Shown here: positions 24,095 through 31,716 of the stretch, piece by piece | Layout: every line of letters begins with the position of its first letter | How positions within the stretch are numbered: position 1 is the first letter of the stretch | DNA from: Streptomyces typhae | Lineage (GTDB): Bacteria > Actinomycetota > Actinomycetes > Streptomycetales > Streptomycetaceae | Direction of reading: 5' to 3' | NCBI RefSeq assembly: GCF_009755605.1 | Contig: NZ_WPNZ01000034.1 | Span: 1 to 64,000, forward strand | DNA length: 64,000 bases | Notes under the pieces: model-generated | What the model saw: the letters and a program-made list of their open reading frames with translations, nothing else | What the model was told of the DNA's origin: nothing | Database searches by the model: none | Position numbers and translations under genes: made by a program

Positions 24095-25101
24095 CACGCG
24101 GGTGCCTGCGGCTCGGGGCCCGCGAGAGCCGGGAAGTGCGGGGCGACCTCCTCGATGAGTTGGGCGACCGCCTCGGCTGCGGGACGGCGGCCGTGCTGGA
24201 CGCCCAGGGCGGCGTGGTTGATGCCGCGCTCCTGCCACCGGTGCAGTTGCTCGATCAGTGCCTCGGTGCCGATCCGCAGGACGAAGCCGCCGCGCAGGGA
24301 CCGCGGCGCGGTGCGCGGGTCCTCGGCCAGGTCGATCCACTCGTTGGTGGCCACCGGCTTGAACCGGCCTCCGGGGATCAGTTCCCGCCAGGCTGCGACC
24401 TTGCGTCCCAGTGCGTCGACGCCCGCGACGGAGTTCGGTGAGCCCGGGTAGACCAGCCAGCCGTCCGCCTGTTCGGCGATCCACTCCGGCTTCTGCTGCG
24501 AGGAGCCGGTGACCAGGAGCGGGATCCGGCCGGTGGCGGGTTTGGGCAGGACGTCGAGGCCGCCGCTCATGCTGCCGAGCGCGGAGGAGATGTGCGGGCC
24601 GGTGCTCTGTGTCAGCTGCCGGAACCAGTGAAAGGCCTCCCGGTAGCGTTCTCCGCGCTCGGAGCGGTCGATGCCGTAGGCGGGGAACTCCGAGCCCCGG
24701 TCGCCCGACGCGGCCCCCAGGACCAGGCGCCCGCCGCTGAGCTGGTCGATGGACGCGCTCTGTTTGGCCAGGTCGATGGGGTGGCGCAGGGTGAAGACCG
24801 CGCTGCCCGCCGCCAGCGAGAGGCGCCGGGTGTGCGCGGCCAGCCACGCGAGGTAGGTCCAGGGGTCGTAGACCTGGCCGACGTCGCCGAACCCCGGGTC
24901 GTACAGCGGGACATCGCGCACCCACAGCGCCGACAACGGCGAGGCGTCGGCGCTCCGGATCACCTCCGCCTGGCCGGCCATGGCCTTCATGTCCCCGCTG
25001 TAGGGCCACAACGGCAGGAAGAGGCCGAGCGTCAGCCGCTCGGGGGTGAACATGCGCGCGAACCCAGGGTGGGTCACGTACGCGGACACGTCGTTCATCA
25101 C
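24091..25101 (-). CDS. LLM-class flavin-dependent oxidoreductase
   Basis: A 336-residue TIM-barrel protein of the luciferase-like monooxygenase class. LTLGLFLPLW opens the barrel, DPWTYLAWLAAHTRRLSLAAGSAVFTLRHPIDLAKQ carries the typical flavin pocket, and SGGRLVLGAASGD follows. It uses reduced FMN from the adjacent reductase or F420. The gene starts ATGATG at 25101, so 25098 is an equally good start. It is divergent from a TetR gene over a 24-bp palindrome. Substrate unknown. Confidence 0.9.
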   Translation of the reverse strand: MMNDVSAYVTHPGFARMFTPERLTLGLFLPLWPYSGDMKAMAGQAEVIRSADASPLSALWVRDVPLYDPGFGDVGQVYDPWTYLAWLAAHTRRLSLAAGSAVFTLRHPIDLAKQSASIDQLSGGRLVLGAASGDRGSEFPAYGIDRSERGERYREAFHWFRQLTQSTGPHISSALGSMSGGLDVLPKPATGRIPLLVTGSSQQKPEWIAEQADGWLVYPGSPNSVAGVDALGRKVAAWRELIPGGRFKPVATNEWIDLAEDPRTAPRSLRGGFVLRIGTEALIEQLHRWQERGINHAALGVQHGRRPAAEAVAQLIEEVAPHFPALAGPEPQAPAW

Positions 25102-25105
25102 ACCT

Positions 25106-25160
25106 CCGCTAGATCGATCGATCTAGCGGAGCCTAGCAGACTGGATCGATCGATCTATTC
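25106..25160. promoter_or_regulatory. TetR operators: 24-bp palindrome plus a second half-copy
   Basis: A perfect palindrome at 25106-25129 is centred on GATCGATCGATC with CCGCTA arms. A second near-copy (TGGATCGATCGATCTA) lies about 13 bp further. Both fall between the divergent oxidoreductase and TetR starts. Confidence 0.9.
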
Positions 25161-25174
25161 GGTAATCTGGTGTC

Positions 25175-25789
25175 ATGAATCCCGCAGTTCCCACGAAGCG
25201 GACGCCGACCGGACGGGCGGAGCCCGGCGACACGCGTACCCGGCTCGTCATGGCCACGGCCACGCTGCTGCAGCGCCAGGGGTACGAGGGCACCAGCATC
25301 AAGCAGATCCTCAAAGAGGCAGCGGCCACCTACGGCTCCCTGTACCACCACTTCCCGCAGGGCAAGGAGGAACTGGCCGCCGAAGCGCTGCGCTTCGGCG
25401 CCGCGGAGTTCACCGAACTGCTGCGCCAGGGCCTGTCCAGCTCCGACGACCCCGCCGAGGGCGTCGCCAACTGCGCGCACCTGATGGCCGACTCCCTGCG
25501 CGACTCGGACTGGACCGACGGGTGTCCCGTCGCGGCGACCGCACTTGAGATCATCGGCCGTTCCCCGCTCATCCAGCGCACCTCGGACGAAGCACTGCGG
25601 GAATGGCGGGGGTTGATCGCGGACACGCTGCACCGGGGTGGCCACTCGGAGGTCCACGCCGCCGCACTGGCCTGCACCGTCCTGTCGGCGCTGGAGGGTG
25701 CCGAGCTGCTCAGCCGCGTCTCCAGCGACGACGCTCCGCTGCGCCTCGCGGCGGAGCACCTCGCCGTCCTGACGCGCGCCGGACTGTGA
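25175..25789 (+). CDS. TetR-family regulator (LmrA/YxaF-like)
   Basis: A 204-residue repressor. TRTRLVMATATLL-type first helix, then GYEGTSIKQILKEAAATYGSLYHHFPQGKEEL is the helix-turn-helix (residues 27-60). The C-terminal domain with GCPVAATALEI matches the YxaF/LmrA branch, whose members repress adjacent oxidoreductase or efflux genes. The divergent flavin oxidoreductase pair is the likely target. The last 22 bp of the gene, including the stop, are duplicated. Confidence 0.93.
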   Translation: MNPAVPTKRTPTGRAEPGDTRTRLVMATATLLQRQGYEGTSIKQILKEAAATYGSLYHHFPQGKEELAAEALRFGAAEFTELLRQGLSSSDDPAEGVANCAHLMADSLRDSDWTDGCPVAATALEIIGRSPLIQRTSDEALREWRGLIADTLHRGGHSEVHAAALACTVLSALEGAELLSRVSSDDAPLRLAAEHLAVLTRAGL

Positions 25790-25811
25790 CCTGACGCGCG
25801 CCGGACTGTGA
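25768..25811. repeat. Perfect 22-bp duplication including a stop codon
   Basis: CCTGACGCGCGCCGGACTGTGA-type unit: 25768-25789 contains the end of the TetR gene with its TGA; 25790-25811 is an exact copy placed directly after it. The youngest-looking member of this class in the window. Confidence 0.97.
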
Positions 25812-25935
25812 GGGGCGGGCGGCACCGGCGCCGCGCGTACTTCCCGCGGGTCCACCCGGCGGGCAGGCGATCTCCACCCACGGTTCCACCCCTGGGTCCA
25901 GGTGCTCCGAGCGGGGTCGCAGCAGTCTGGAGGGC

Positions 25936-26460
25936 ATGACAGCAACTGAGTGGATCACTGACATCGCCCTCGTCCTGATCGTCCTCCGGCAGGTGCGGGA
26001 AGACCGTCTCGACCACAAGACCTTCCTGCTCCCGCTGGGGATCGTGGCCTTCGTGGCGTACTCGTACCTGGACTCCGTTCCCACCGCGGGCAACGACCTC
26101 GTCCTGATCGCGGCCCTGATGGCCTTGGGCGCCGCACTGGGCGTCGCAGGGGGCGTCTACACCCGGATCCGTGCCCTCGACGGGCACCTCATGATCAAGG
26201 CGGGTGCGGTGTCGGCGATCCTGTGGATCGTGGGCATGGGTGCGCGGATGGGCTTCCAGGTGTGGGTGGAGCACGGTGGCGGCGCGGACGACGTCGCCCG
26301 GTTCAGCCTCGCGCACCACATCACGAGCCAGGAGGCGTGGGTCACGGCATTCGTGCTGATGGCTCTCACCGAGGTCGTCACCCGGGTGGCCACGATCCTC
26401 GTACGCGGCCGGGCGCTCAGGGCGACCCGCCCCGTGACCGTCCTCGACCGTACGGTGTGA
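25936..26460 (+). CDS. Multi-pass membrane protein (CcdC/DUF1453-like)
   Basis: A 174-residue protein with four to five predicted transmembrane helices: IALVLIVLRQV, LLPLGIVAFVAYSYL, LVLIAALMALGAALGVAGGVY, AGAVSAILWIVGMGARMGF and VTAFVLMALTEVVTRVATIL. The placement of a GVYTRIRALDGH loop resembles CcdC/DUF1453 proteins; that assignment is tentative. It overlaps the histidine kinase gene (GTGA), so it is probably the membrane accessory or sensor of this two-component system, similar to small membrane proteins that precede NarL-type kinases. Confidence 0.75.
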   Translation: MTATEWITDIALVLIVLRQVREDRLDHKTFLLPLGIVAFVAYSYLDSVPTAGNDLVLIAALMALGAALGVAGGVYTRIRALDGHLMIKAGAVSAILWIVGMGARMGFQVWVEHGGGADDVARFSLAHHITSQEAWVTAFVLMALTEVVTRVATILVRGRALRATRPVTVLDRTV

Positions 26461-27770
26461 CCGTGCAGTATGTTCGGCCCGTGCCCGCAGACCACAGTGC
26501 CCCGCCTCCCAGGACAGACACCGGTGTGGGGGCGGGACCGCGTCCCGGTACGGACATCGGCCCGGGGGCGGGACCACGTCCCGGGGCAGACATCACCCCG
26601 GGGACAGGGCCGAGTCCTGGGACGGGGGCAGGGCCTCGTCCTGTTCCCGGGCAGGATCCGCGCGTGCAGTGGGTGGTGACTCTCGCGGTCGTCGTCGTGG
26701 GAGCCCTGACGATCCGGCCCATGGGTTTCAGCGGCCGGGGATCGGCCGTCGCCGTCCTCTTCGTGATCAACGCGGTGGCGCTGCTGGCCCGGCGTCTGCC
26801 CGAGCACAAGGTGTCACCGCGCCTCGCCGTCGTCTGGCTCACGCTCGGCATCGTCGCGGCGGCCGCCCTGATCGGTGTCAGCAGCAGTGGGACCGGCTAC
26901 CTCTTCGCCTTCTTCCTGGCCGGTCACATCGGATACCGGCTGGAGACCAGACCGGCCCTCGTGCTCGCCGGGAGCTGCAGCCTGCTGTGCGCCGCCGTCC
27001 TCTGCTTCCACCTCGGACCGGGGCACGAACAGCTGCCTTGGACGTTCGGACTCACGACCGGCACCCCGGTCCTGATCGGCATCGTCAACCGCACCCAGCG
27101 CCGGGCCGTTCGGGCGGCGATCGAGGCGGCCGAGTCGGCCGAGCGCGCCGCGCGGGCCGAGGCCCGCACCGCCGTACTGACCGAGCGCGGCCGGATCGCA
27201 CGGGACGTGCACGACGTACTGGCGCACTCGCTGGCAGGGATCAACATGCAGTTGGAGCTGGCGGACGCGCTGATCGACACCGGTGACCTGGAGAAGGTCA
27301 AGGCAGCTCACGACAGGGCCCACAGCCTGGTCAAGGAAAGCCTGAAGCAGGCGCAGTGGACCGTGCACGCACTGCGCGAGGACGCGCTGCCGCTGCTGGA
27401 GAGCCTGACCGCGATGCTCGAATCGTCGGGGCATCGCGGCGTTCTCACCGTCAACGGGACCGTGCGCGAAGAGCCGCCCCAGGTGACCCAGAATCTGCTG
27501 CGGATCGCCCAGGAGGCCCTGACCAACGCGGGGCGGCACGCCCCCGGGGGAGTTGTCGCGGCGGAGCTGGCGTTCGCCGCCGCATCGACCACACTGAGGA
27601 TCCGCAACAGCCCCGCCACCCGTGCGGTGACCGCGGGTGTCGGTAGCGGGATGGGACTGATCGGTATGCGTGAACGCGTCGCCCTCCTCGGCGGAACGGT
27701 CAGCGCGGGCCCGGTCACCGAAGGGCCGCACCAGGGCGGCTGGCAAGTGGAGGCAGTGATCCCCCGATGA
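26457..27770 (+). CDS. NarL/DesK-type sensor histidine kinase
   Basis: About 437 residues from the GTG at 26457, which overlaps the preceding stop codon; 26463 is an alternative. Residues 15-65 are a Gly/Pro-rich repetitive extension. Four to six transmembrane helices follow (about 72-210). The HisKA_3 domain carries ERGRIARDVHDVLAHSLAGI with phosphoacceptor His in RDVHD, and the HATPase domain has NLLRIAQEALTNAGRHAP and GSGMGLIGMRERV. The ATG of the response regulator overlaps its stop. Signal unknown. Confidence 0.92.
   Translation: MTVQYVRPVPADHSAPPPRTDTGVGAGPRPGTDIGPGAGPRPGADITPGTGPSPGTGAGPRPVPGQDPRVQWVVTLAVVVVGALTIRPMGFSGRGSAVAVLFVINAVALLARRLPEHKVSPRLAVVWLTLGIVAAAALIGVSSSGTGYLFAFFLAGHIGYRLETRPALVLAGSCSLLCAAVLCFHLGPGHEQLPWTFGLTTGTPVLIGIVNRTQRRAVRAAIEAAESAERAARAEARTAVLTERGRIARDVHDVLAHSLAGINMQLELADALIDTGDLEKVKAAHDRAHSLVKESLKQAQWTVHALREDALPLLESLTAMLESSGHRGVLTVNGTVREEPPQVTQNLLRIAQEALTNAGRHAPGGVVAAELAFAAASTTLRIRNSPATRAVTAGVGSGMGLIGMRERVALLGGTVSAGPVTEGPHQGGWQVEAVIPR
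26511..26642 (+). repeat. 36-bp tandem array at the 5' end of the kinase gene
   Basis: Three 36-bp units and a 24-bp partial unit encode 12-residue repeats of the type GTDIGPGAGPRP. Confidence 0.9.
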
Positions 27771-28432
27771 GTGAAGCAGCCGAGGAGCAGCAGCAGTTGC
27801 GGGTGGTCGTCGCCGACGACCAGGCCGCCGTACGGGAACCCCTCGCCGCGGTGCTCGCCCTGGCCGACGACATCGACGTCGTGGCGGCCGCCGCGAACGG
27901 TGACGAGGTGCTGGCGGCTGTGGCCGCCGGGCGGGTGGACGTGGTCCTGATGGATCTGCGCATGCCCGTCATGGACGGTATCGAAGCGACTCGCCGACTG
28001 GCCGAGCAGCACCCGGAGGTGGCGGTGGTCGTGCTGACCACGTTCGCCGACGACGACTCGATCCTGGGCGCGCTGGGTGCGGGAGCCCGCGGGTATCTGA
28101 CCAAGAACGCCGGCCGCCAGGACATCACCCGCGCGATCCGGGCCGCGGCCGCGGGCCAGTCCGTCCTCGACCGCGAGGTCCAGGACCGCCTGCTCGCCAC
28201 CGCCAGGACCAGGGTGCCCGCGCCGGGGCAGCCCCTGCCCGATGACCTCACCCCTCGGGAACGCGAGGTGCTCACACTGATCGGCCAGGGCCTGCCCAAC
28301 CGGGGCATCGCCGAGAAACTCTTCATCAGCGAGGCCACGGTCAAGACCCACATCAACAACCTGTTCGCAAAGGCGGGCATCCGCGACCGCGCCGACGCCG
28401 TCCGCCGCGCGATCGAGGCGGGTCTCGCCTGA
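27767..28432 (+). CDS. NarL/FixJ-type response regulator
   Basis: A 221-residue regulator. The receiver has RVVVADDQAAVREPL with the acidic pair, phosphoacceptor Asp in VDVVLMDLRMPVMDGIEATR, and Lys in GYLTKNAG. The LuxR-type helix-turn-helix is LTPREREVLTLIGQGLPNRGIAEKLFISEATVKTHINNLFAKAGI. The start overlaps the kinase stop codon by 4 nt (ATGA), so kinase and regulator are a cognate pair. Targets unknown; no obvious operator was found nearby. Confidence 0.95.
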   Translation: MSEAAEEQQQLRVVVADDQAAVREPLAAVLALADDIDVVAAAANGDEVLAAVAAGRVDVVLMDLRMPVMDGIEATRRLAEQHPEVAVVVLTTFADDDSILGALGAGARGYLTKNAGRQDITRAIRAAAAGQSVLDREVQDRLLATARTRVPAPGQPLPDDLTPREREVLTLIGQGLPNRGIAEKLFISEATVKTHINNLFAKAGIRDRADAVRRAIEAGLA

Positions 28433-28438
28433 CCCACC

Positions 28439-28960
28439 TCATGAGCACCGCTCCCACGAAAGCGCCGGGGCCGCGCGACCAGCCAGATACCTACCGAAGA
28501 TCTCCTGACTGTCAGGAGTGAAGGTCCACTGCTGCAGGACCCGCCGCAGCTCGGGCTCGGTCAGCCACGTGTGCCAGGCCACTTCACCTGGATCGCAGGC
28601 GCCGATCTCAGGGAGCACGGCGTCACACACCCCGAGCCAGTGCGGGCTGAGCCCGGCCCGGTTGAGGAACTTGAACCGAAAGCGCACGGCCGCCCGTACT
28701 CCCAACTCCTCGCTGAGCTCGCGGGCAGCCGCCTGCTCATAGGACTCGCCGACTCCCGCAGCGCCCCCGACACCCAGTTCGTAGTGCCCCGGGAAACGGG
28801 ACAACTGCTCGGCACGCCGATGAACCAGGAAGCGACCTCGACGGTCTCGGCACACCACCACGCCGACCCGGTGCAGCCGGGCCTCTCGAACAGCGTCCCA
28901 CCGGCTGACTACTCCCAGCACACGATCCTGCGCGTCAACGCATTCCACGAGTTCGTCCAC
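28439..28960 (-). CDS. Nudix hydrolase (IDI-like)
   Basis: About 173 residues if started at the GTG at 28960; a longer frame reaches 29074 and the exact start is unsettled. The Nudix box is complete: GGAAGVGESYEQAAARELSEELG. The N-terminus DELVECVDAQDRVLGVVSR resembles the IPP-isomerase-like subgroup (YfcD type) that hydrolyses nucleotide or prenyl diphosphates. It is convergent with the two-component operon, ending 6 nt away. Confidence 0.88.
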   Translation of the reverse strand: MDELVECVDAQDRVLGVVSRWDAVREARLHRVGVVVCRDRRGRFLVHRRAEQLSRFPGHYELGVGGAAGVGESYEQAAARELSEELGVRAAVRFRFKFLNRAGLSPHWLGVCDAVLPEIGACDPGEVAWHTWLTEPELRRVLQQWTFTPDSQEIFGRYLAGRAAPALSWERCS

Positions 28961-29024
28961 GATGCACACGATCGCAGAACCCACTGACACCCGCCCGAGA
29001 CGCCCGGAAAGGGGGGAACTGCGC

Positions 29025-29927
29025 TCACTCCCTCGCGAAGATCCCCAATGCGTCATAGGCAATCCAGGAACCACTGGTCTTGCGCAGCTTCAGGACGTTC
29101 TCCCCGGTCTTGAAGAGGCCCGCGGTCATCGGGAACTCGTAATAGGAGGGCTTGAGTGCGGTGCCCGCGCGGGTGGCGTCGCCCTCGACCGAGCCGCGGG
29201 TGGCGCCGCCGCGGAACTCGAGGGTGCGCACCGGGCTGTCGTTGAGGGTCATCTCGGCGGTGCCCGCGGCGGTCGCGTGCGAGTCGATGAGCCACAGCGC
29301 ACAGGCCAGGTCGTCCTTCGGTGCCGTGCGCAGGTCGAAGCGGAGCGTGAAGGTGTGTTCCTTGCGGCCGGCCCAGGAGTCGGCGGGGCCCGGGTGGAGG
29401 TAGCACCAGTCGCGGCTCGGCGTGGAGGTGCCGTACCGGAAGTCGACGCCGGTGGGGAAGGCGGTCCGGTAGCCGGCGCTCCGGTCCGGCGACAGGGCGA
29501 ACTCCAGGCCCTTGTGGTCGAACTCGCCGACCTGAGCCACCGCTCGGCCCGCCGCGACGGAACGGGCGTTGGCGGCGGACACGGGGCGGGTCGGCCGCGT
29601 CCGTGCGCCGGAGTCGACGACGGCGACGACGCTGTAGTGGCGGGTCCGCGGCTTCGGGCCGACCCGGTGGGTGAAGTGCGGGTAGAGGGTGCGCCCCAGG
29701 AGGGTCGCCGAGCCGCCGGCACGGCCTGCGCGCTCGGAGACGTACACCTCGTAGTGGTCGACGAGCTGCCCGTGCCGCGGCCGGTAGGAGCGCCAGGCCA
29801 GCTCGACGACGGCGAGTCCGCCCGTGGCGGTGAGTCCGGAGACGGTGCCGGGCACGTGCTGCCCGTACCCGCGTCCCGGGTGGGCCGCAGGCGCCGCGGA
29901 CGCGGCCGGGAGAGTCGTGTCGGTCAT
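29025..29927 (-). CDS. Polysaccharide-lyase-like beta-sandwich protein, PhoD neighbour
   Basis: A 300-residue protein without a signal peptide. An N-terminal fibronectin-III-like half (VPGTVSGLTATGGLAVVELAW, then YEVYVSERAG) is followed by a carbohydrate-binding sandwich of the kind in rhamnogalacturonan lyase domain III: WCYLHPGPADSWAG, HTFTLRFDLRTAPKDDL, EMTLNDSPV, and ENVLKLRKTSGSWIAYDALGIF at the end. No catalytic residue of a lyase could be identified, so it may only bind sugar. It starts 3 nt after the phoD stop, forming an operon with it. Confidence 0.8.
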   Translation of the reverse strand: MTDTTLPAASAAPAAHPGRGYGQHVPGTVSGLTATGGLAVVELAWRSYRPRHGQLVDHYEVYVSERAGRAGGSATLLGRTLYPHFTHRVGPKPRTRHYSVVAVVDSGARTRPTRPVSAANARSVAAGRAVAQVGEFDHKGLEFALSPDRSAGYRTAFPTGVDFRYGTSTPSRDWCYLHPGPADSWAGRKEHTFTLRFDLRTAPKDDLACALWLIDSHATAAGTAEMTLNDSPVRTLEFRGGATRGSVEGDATRAGTALKPSYYEFPMTAGLFKTGENVLKLRKTSGSWIAYDALGIFARE

Positions 29928-29929
29928 GA

Positions 29930-31495
29930 TCAGCTCACCTTCTGCATGCCGGTGCGGCCGTGTTCGACCCGGAACCGGTCGAGGGAGATGCCCTTGGCCT
30001 GGTTGTCGGCACGGACATAGGGGACGGCGCGGTACTCGGCGGTGATCGCGTCCGCGTCGGCGTAGCCCAGGACGTAGCCGCGACGGCCGTCGTAGAACTT
30101 CATCCAGGGGTGCTGCATCCAGTCCTTGGTGTAGTTGTCGGTCGGTGCGCCGTCGCCGTCGGAGGCGATCGAGGTGCCGAGGAACTCGCTGCTCACCACG
30201 GCGGATCCGGGATCGGCGAAGTCGGCGAGCAGGTCGCCGGCGATGGAGCGGTGGCAGTCGCCGGTGAAGACGACGGAAGGCGCGACGCCCCGCTCGCCGA
30301 GCACGTCGAGCAGGCGCTGCCGCGCCGCCGGGAAGCCGTCCCACTGGTCGACGCGGTTCTCGGTCACCTTGACCAGGCCGACCTGCTGGAGCAGCAGGTT
30401 CCACCGGGTGTCGGACGTCCGCAGACCGCGGTACAGCCACCGTTCCTGCCCGGCACCGAGCATCGTGCGGCCGGGCGCGTTCTGCTCCTCGGTGTTCGCG
30501 GGCTTGGCGTCGCGGTACTGGCGGCCGTCGAGCACGTGCAGGGTGGCGAGGCCGCCGTAGCGGAGTCGGCGGTGGAGCCGCGCGTCCGGGCCGTGGGCGA
30601 GAGCGAGCGGGGGCAGCGGGCAGTTCTCGTAGTACGCGCGGTACGCCACGGCCCGCCGCAGCAGGAAGTCCTCCTCGCTCAGGCCGTAGTAGGACGTCTC
30701 GTCGGCGTAGTCGTTCTGCACCTCGTGGTCGTCGGGGGTGAGGATCCAGGGCGCCGCCGCGTGTGCCGCTTGGAGGTCGGGGTCGGTCTTGAACAGGGAG
30801 TAGCGCACCCGGTAGTCGGCGAGGGTGTTGGTCTCCAGCTCGTGCCGGGCCCCGGGGAGCGGGGCGTCGCGCCACATGTTGGCCGCGGTGATGCCGTACT
30901 CGTAGAGGTAGTCGCCGAGGAAGAACACCACGTCGGGGTCCTTGGCCACCATGTCGCGGTACGCGGAGAAGTGGCCGTGGTACCAGGCCTGACAGGAGGC
31001 GGTGGCGAAGGTGAAGGAGGCGCGGGAACGGGAGTGGGGCGTGGTGCGGAACCGGCCAACGGGGCTGGTGTGGCCCTGGGCGCGGAACCGGTAGAAGTAC
31101 TGGCGTCCCGGCCGCAGGCCGCGCACCTGCGGGTGCACGGAGTGTCCCAGCTCGGGCAGGGCCAGGGCGGCGCCGGAGCGTACGACACGGCGGAAGCGTT
31201 CGTCCTCGGCGACCTGCCACTGTACGCCGTAGCTCGCGCGGGGCATGCCGCCGTGCCCGTCCTCGGCCAGGGGGTTCGGCGCCAGCCTGGTCCACAGCAC
31301 GCAGCCGTCCGCCGCCGGCTCGCCACTGGCCACGCCGAGGCGGAACGGTTCGTCACGCAGCCTCGGTGCACCGGACGTTGCCTCCGCCTGCCCGTCGAGG
31401 CCGGCGCCGGCGAGCAGTGCACCGACGCCGACGCCGGCCGCCTGGAGGAAGAGGCGCCGGTCCAGGCCGGAGGACGTGGGGAATGCAGGACTCAT
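29930..31495 (-). CDS. phoD: Alkaline phosphatase D family, Tat-exported
   Basis: A 521-residue metallophosphoesterase. The ATG at 31495 begins a Tat-type signal: SSGLDRRLFLQAAGVGVGALLAGAGL with DRRLFL as the twin-Arg motif. An N-terminal beta-domain (residues 50-155) precedes the catalytic domain, with FATASCQAWYHGHF, VFFLGDYLYEYG (metal-binding Asp and Tyr), ILTPDDHEVQNDY and VVFTGDCHRS near the end. PhoD enzymes use Ca and Fe to release phosphate from diesters and phospholipids or teichoic acid outside the cell. It pairs with the beta-sandwich gene. Confidence 0.93.
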   Translation of the reverse strand: MSPAFPTSSGLDRRLFLQAAGVGVGALLAGAGLDGQAEATSGAPRLRDEPFRLGVASGEPAADGCVLWTRLAPNPLAEDGHGGMPRASYGVQWQVAEDERFRRVVRSGAALALPELGHSVHPQVRGLRPGRQYFYRFRAQGHTSPVGRFRTTPHSRSRASFTFATASCQAWYHGHFSAYRDMVAKDPDVVFFLGDYLYEYGITAANMWRDAPLPGARHELETNTLADYRVRYSLFKTDPDLQAAHAAAPWILTPDDHEVQNDYADETSYYGLSEEDFLLRRAVAYRAYYENCPLPPLALAHGPDARLHRRLRYGGLATLHVLDGRQYRDAKPANTEEQNAPGRTMLGAGQERWLYRGLRTSDTRWNLLLQQVGLVKVTENRVDQWDGFPAARQRLLDVLGERGVAPSVVFTGDCHRSIAGDLLADFADPGSAVVSSEFLGTSIASDGDGAPTDNYTKDWMQHPWMKFYDGRRGYVLGYADADAITAEYRAVPYVRADNQAKGISLDRFRVEHGRTGMQKVS

Positions 31496-31716
31496 GTGTC
31501 TCTCCCGGGCGTTGTTCAGATCCGGAGAGATCGTTCGTGGTGCGGGTGGCCGCAGCGCGGCGGGCAGGTGAAGACCTGTCGGACAGTCGTGCACCACGAC
31601 GCGCTCGGGCGACACGGACGCGGCGGTGTGGCGGTCCGGCAGGACGGTGTCGCTGCCGCGAGAGGTCACCTCCGGCTCGGCCGGTCATGTCCTGTCCATC
31701 AGGAAGGACCAGATGT

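Noticed and set aside
22514..24451. 645-codon frame across the heptamer array and flavin reductase
   Set aside because: It runs through non-coding tandem repeats and opposite a clear flavin reductase; the cysteine-rich peptide CDVLYAT is only the translation of the 7-mers.
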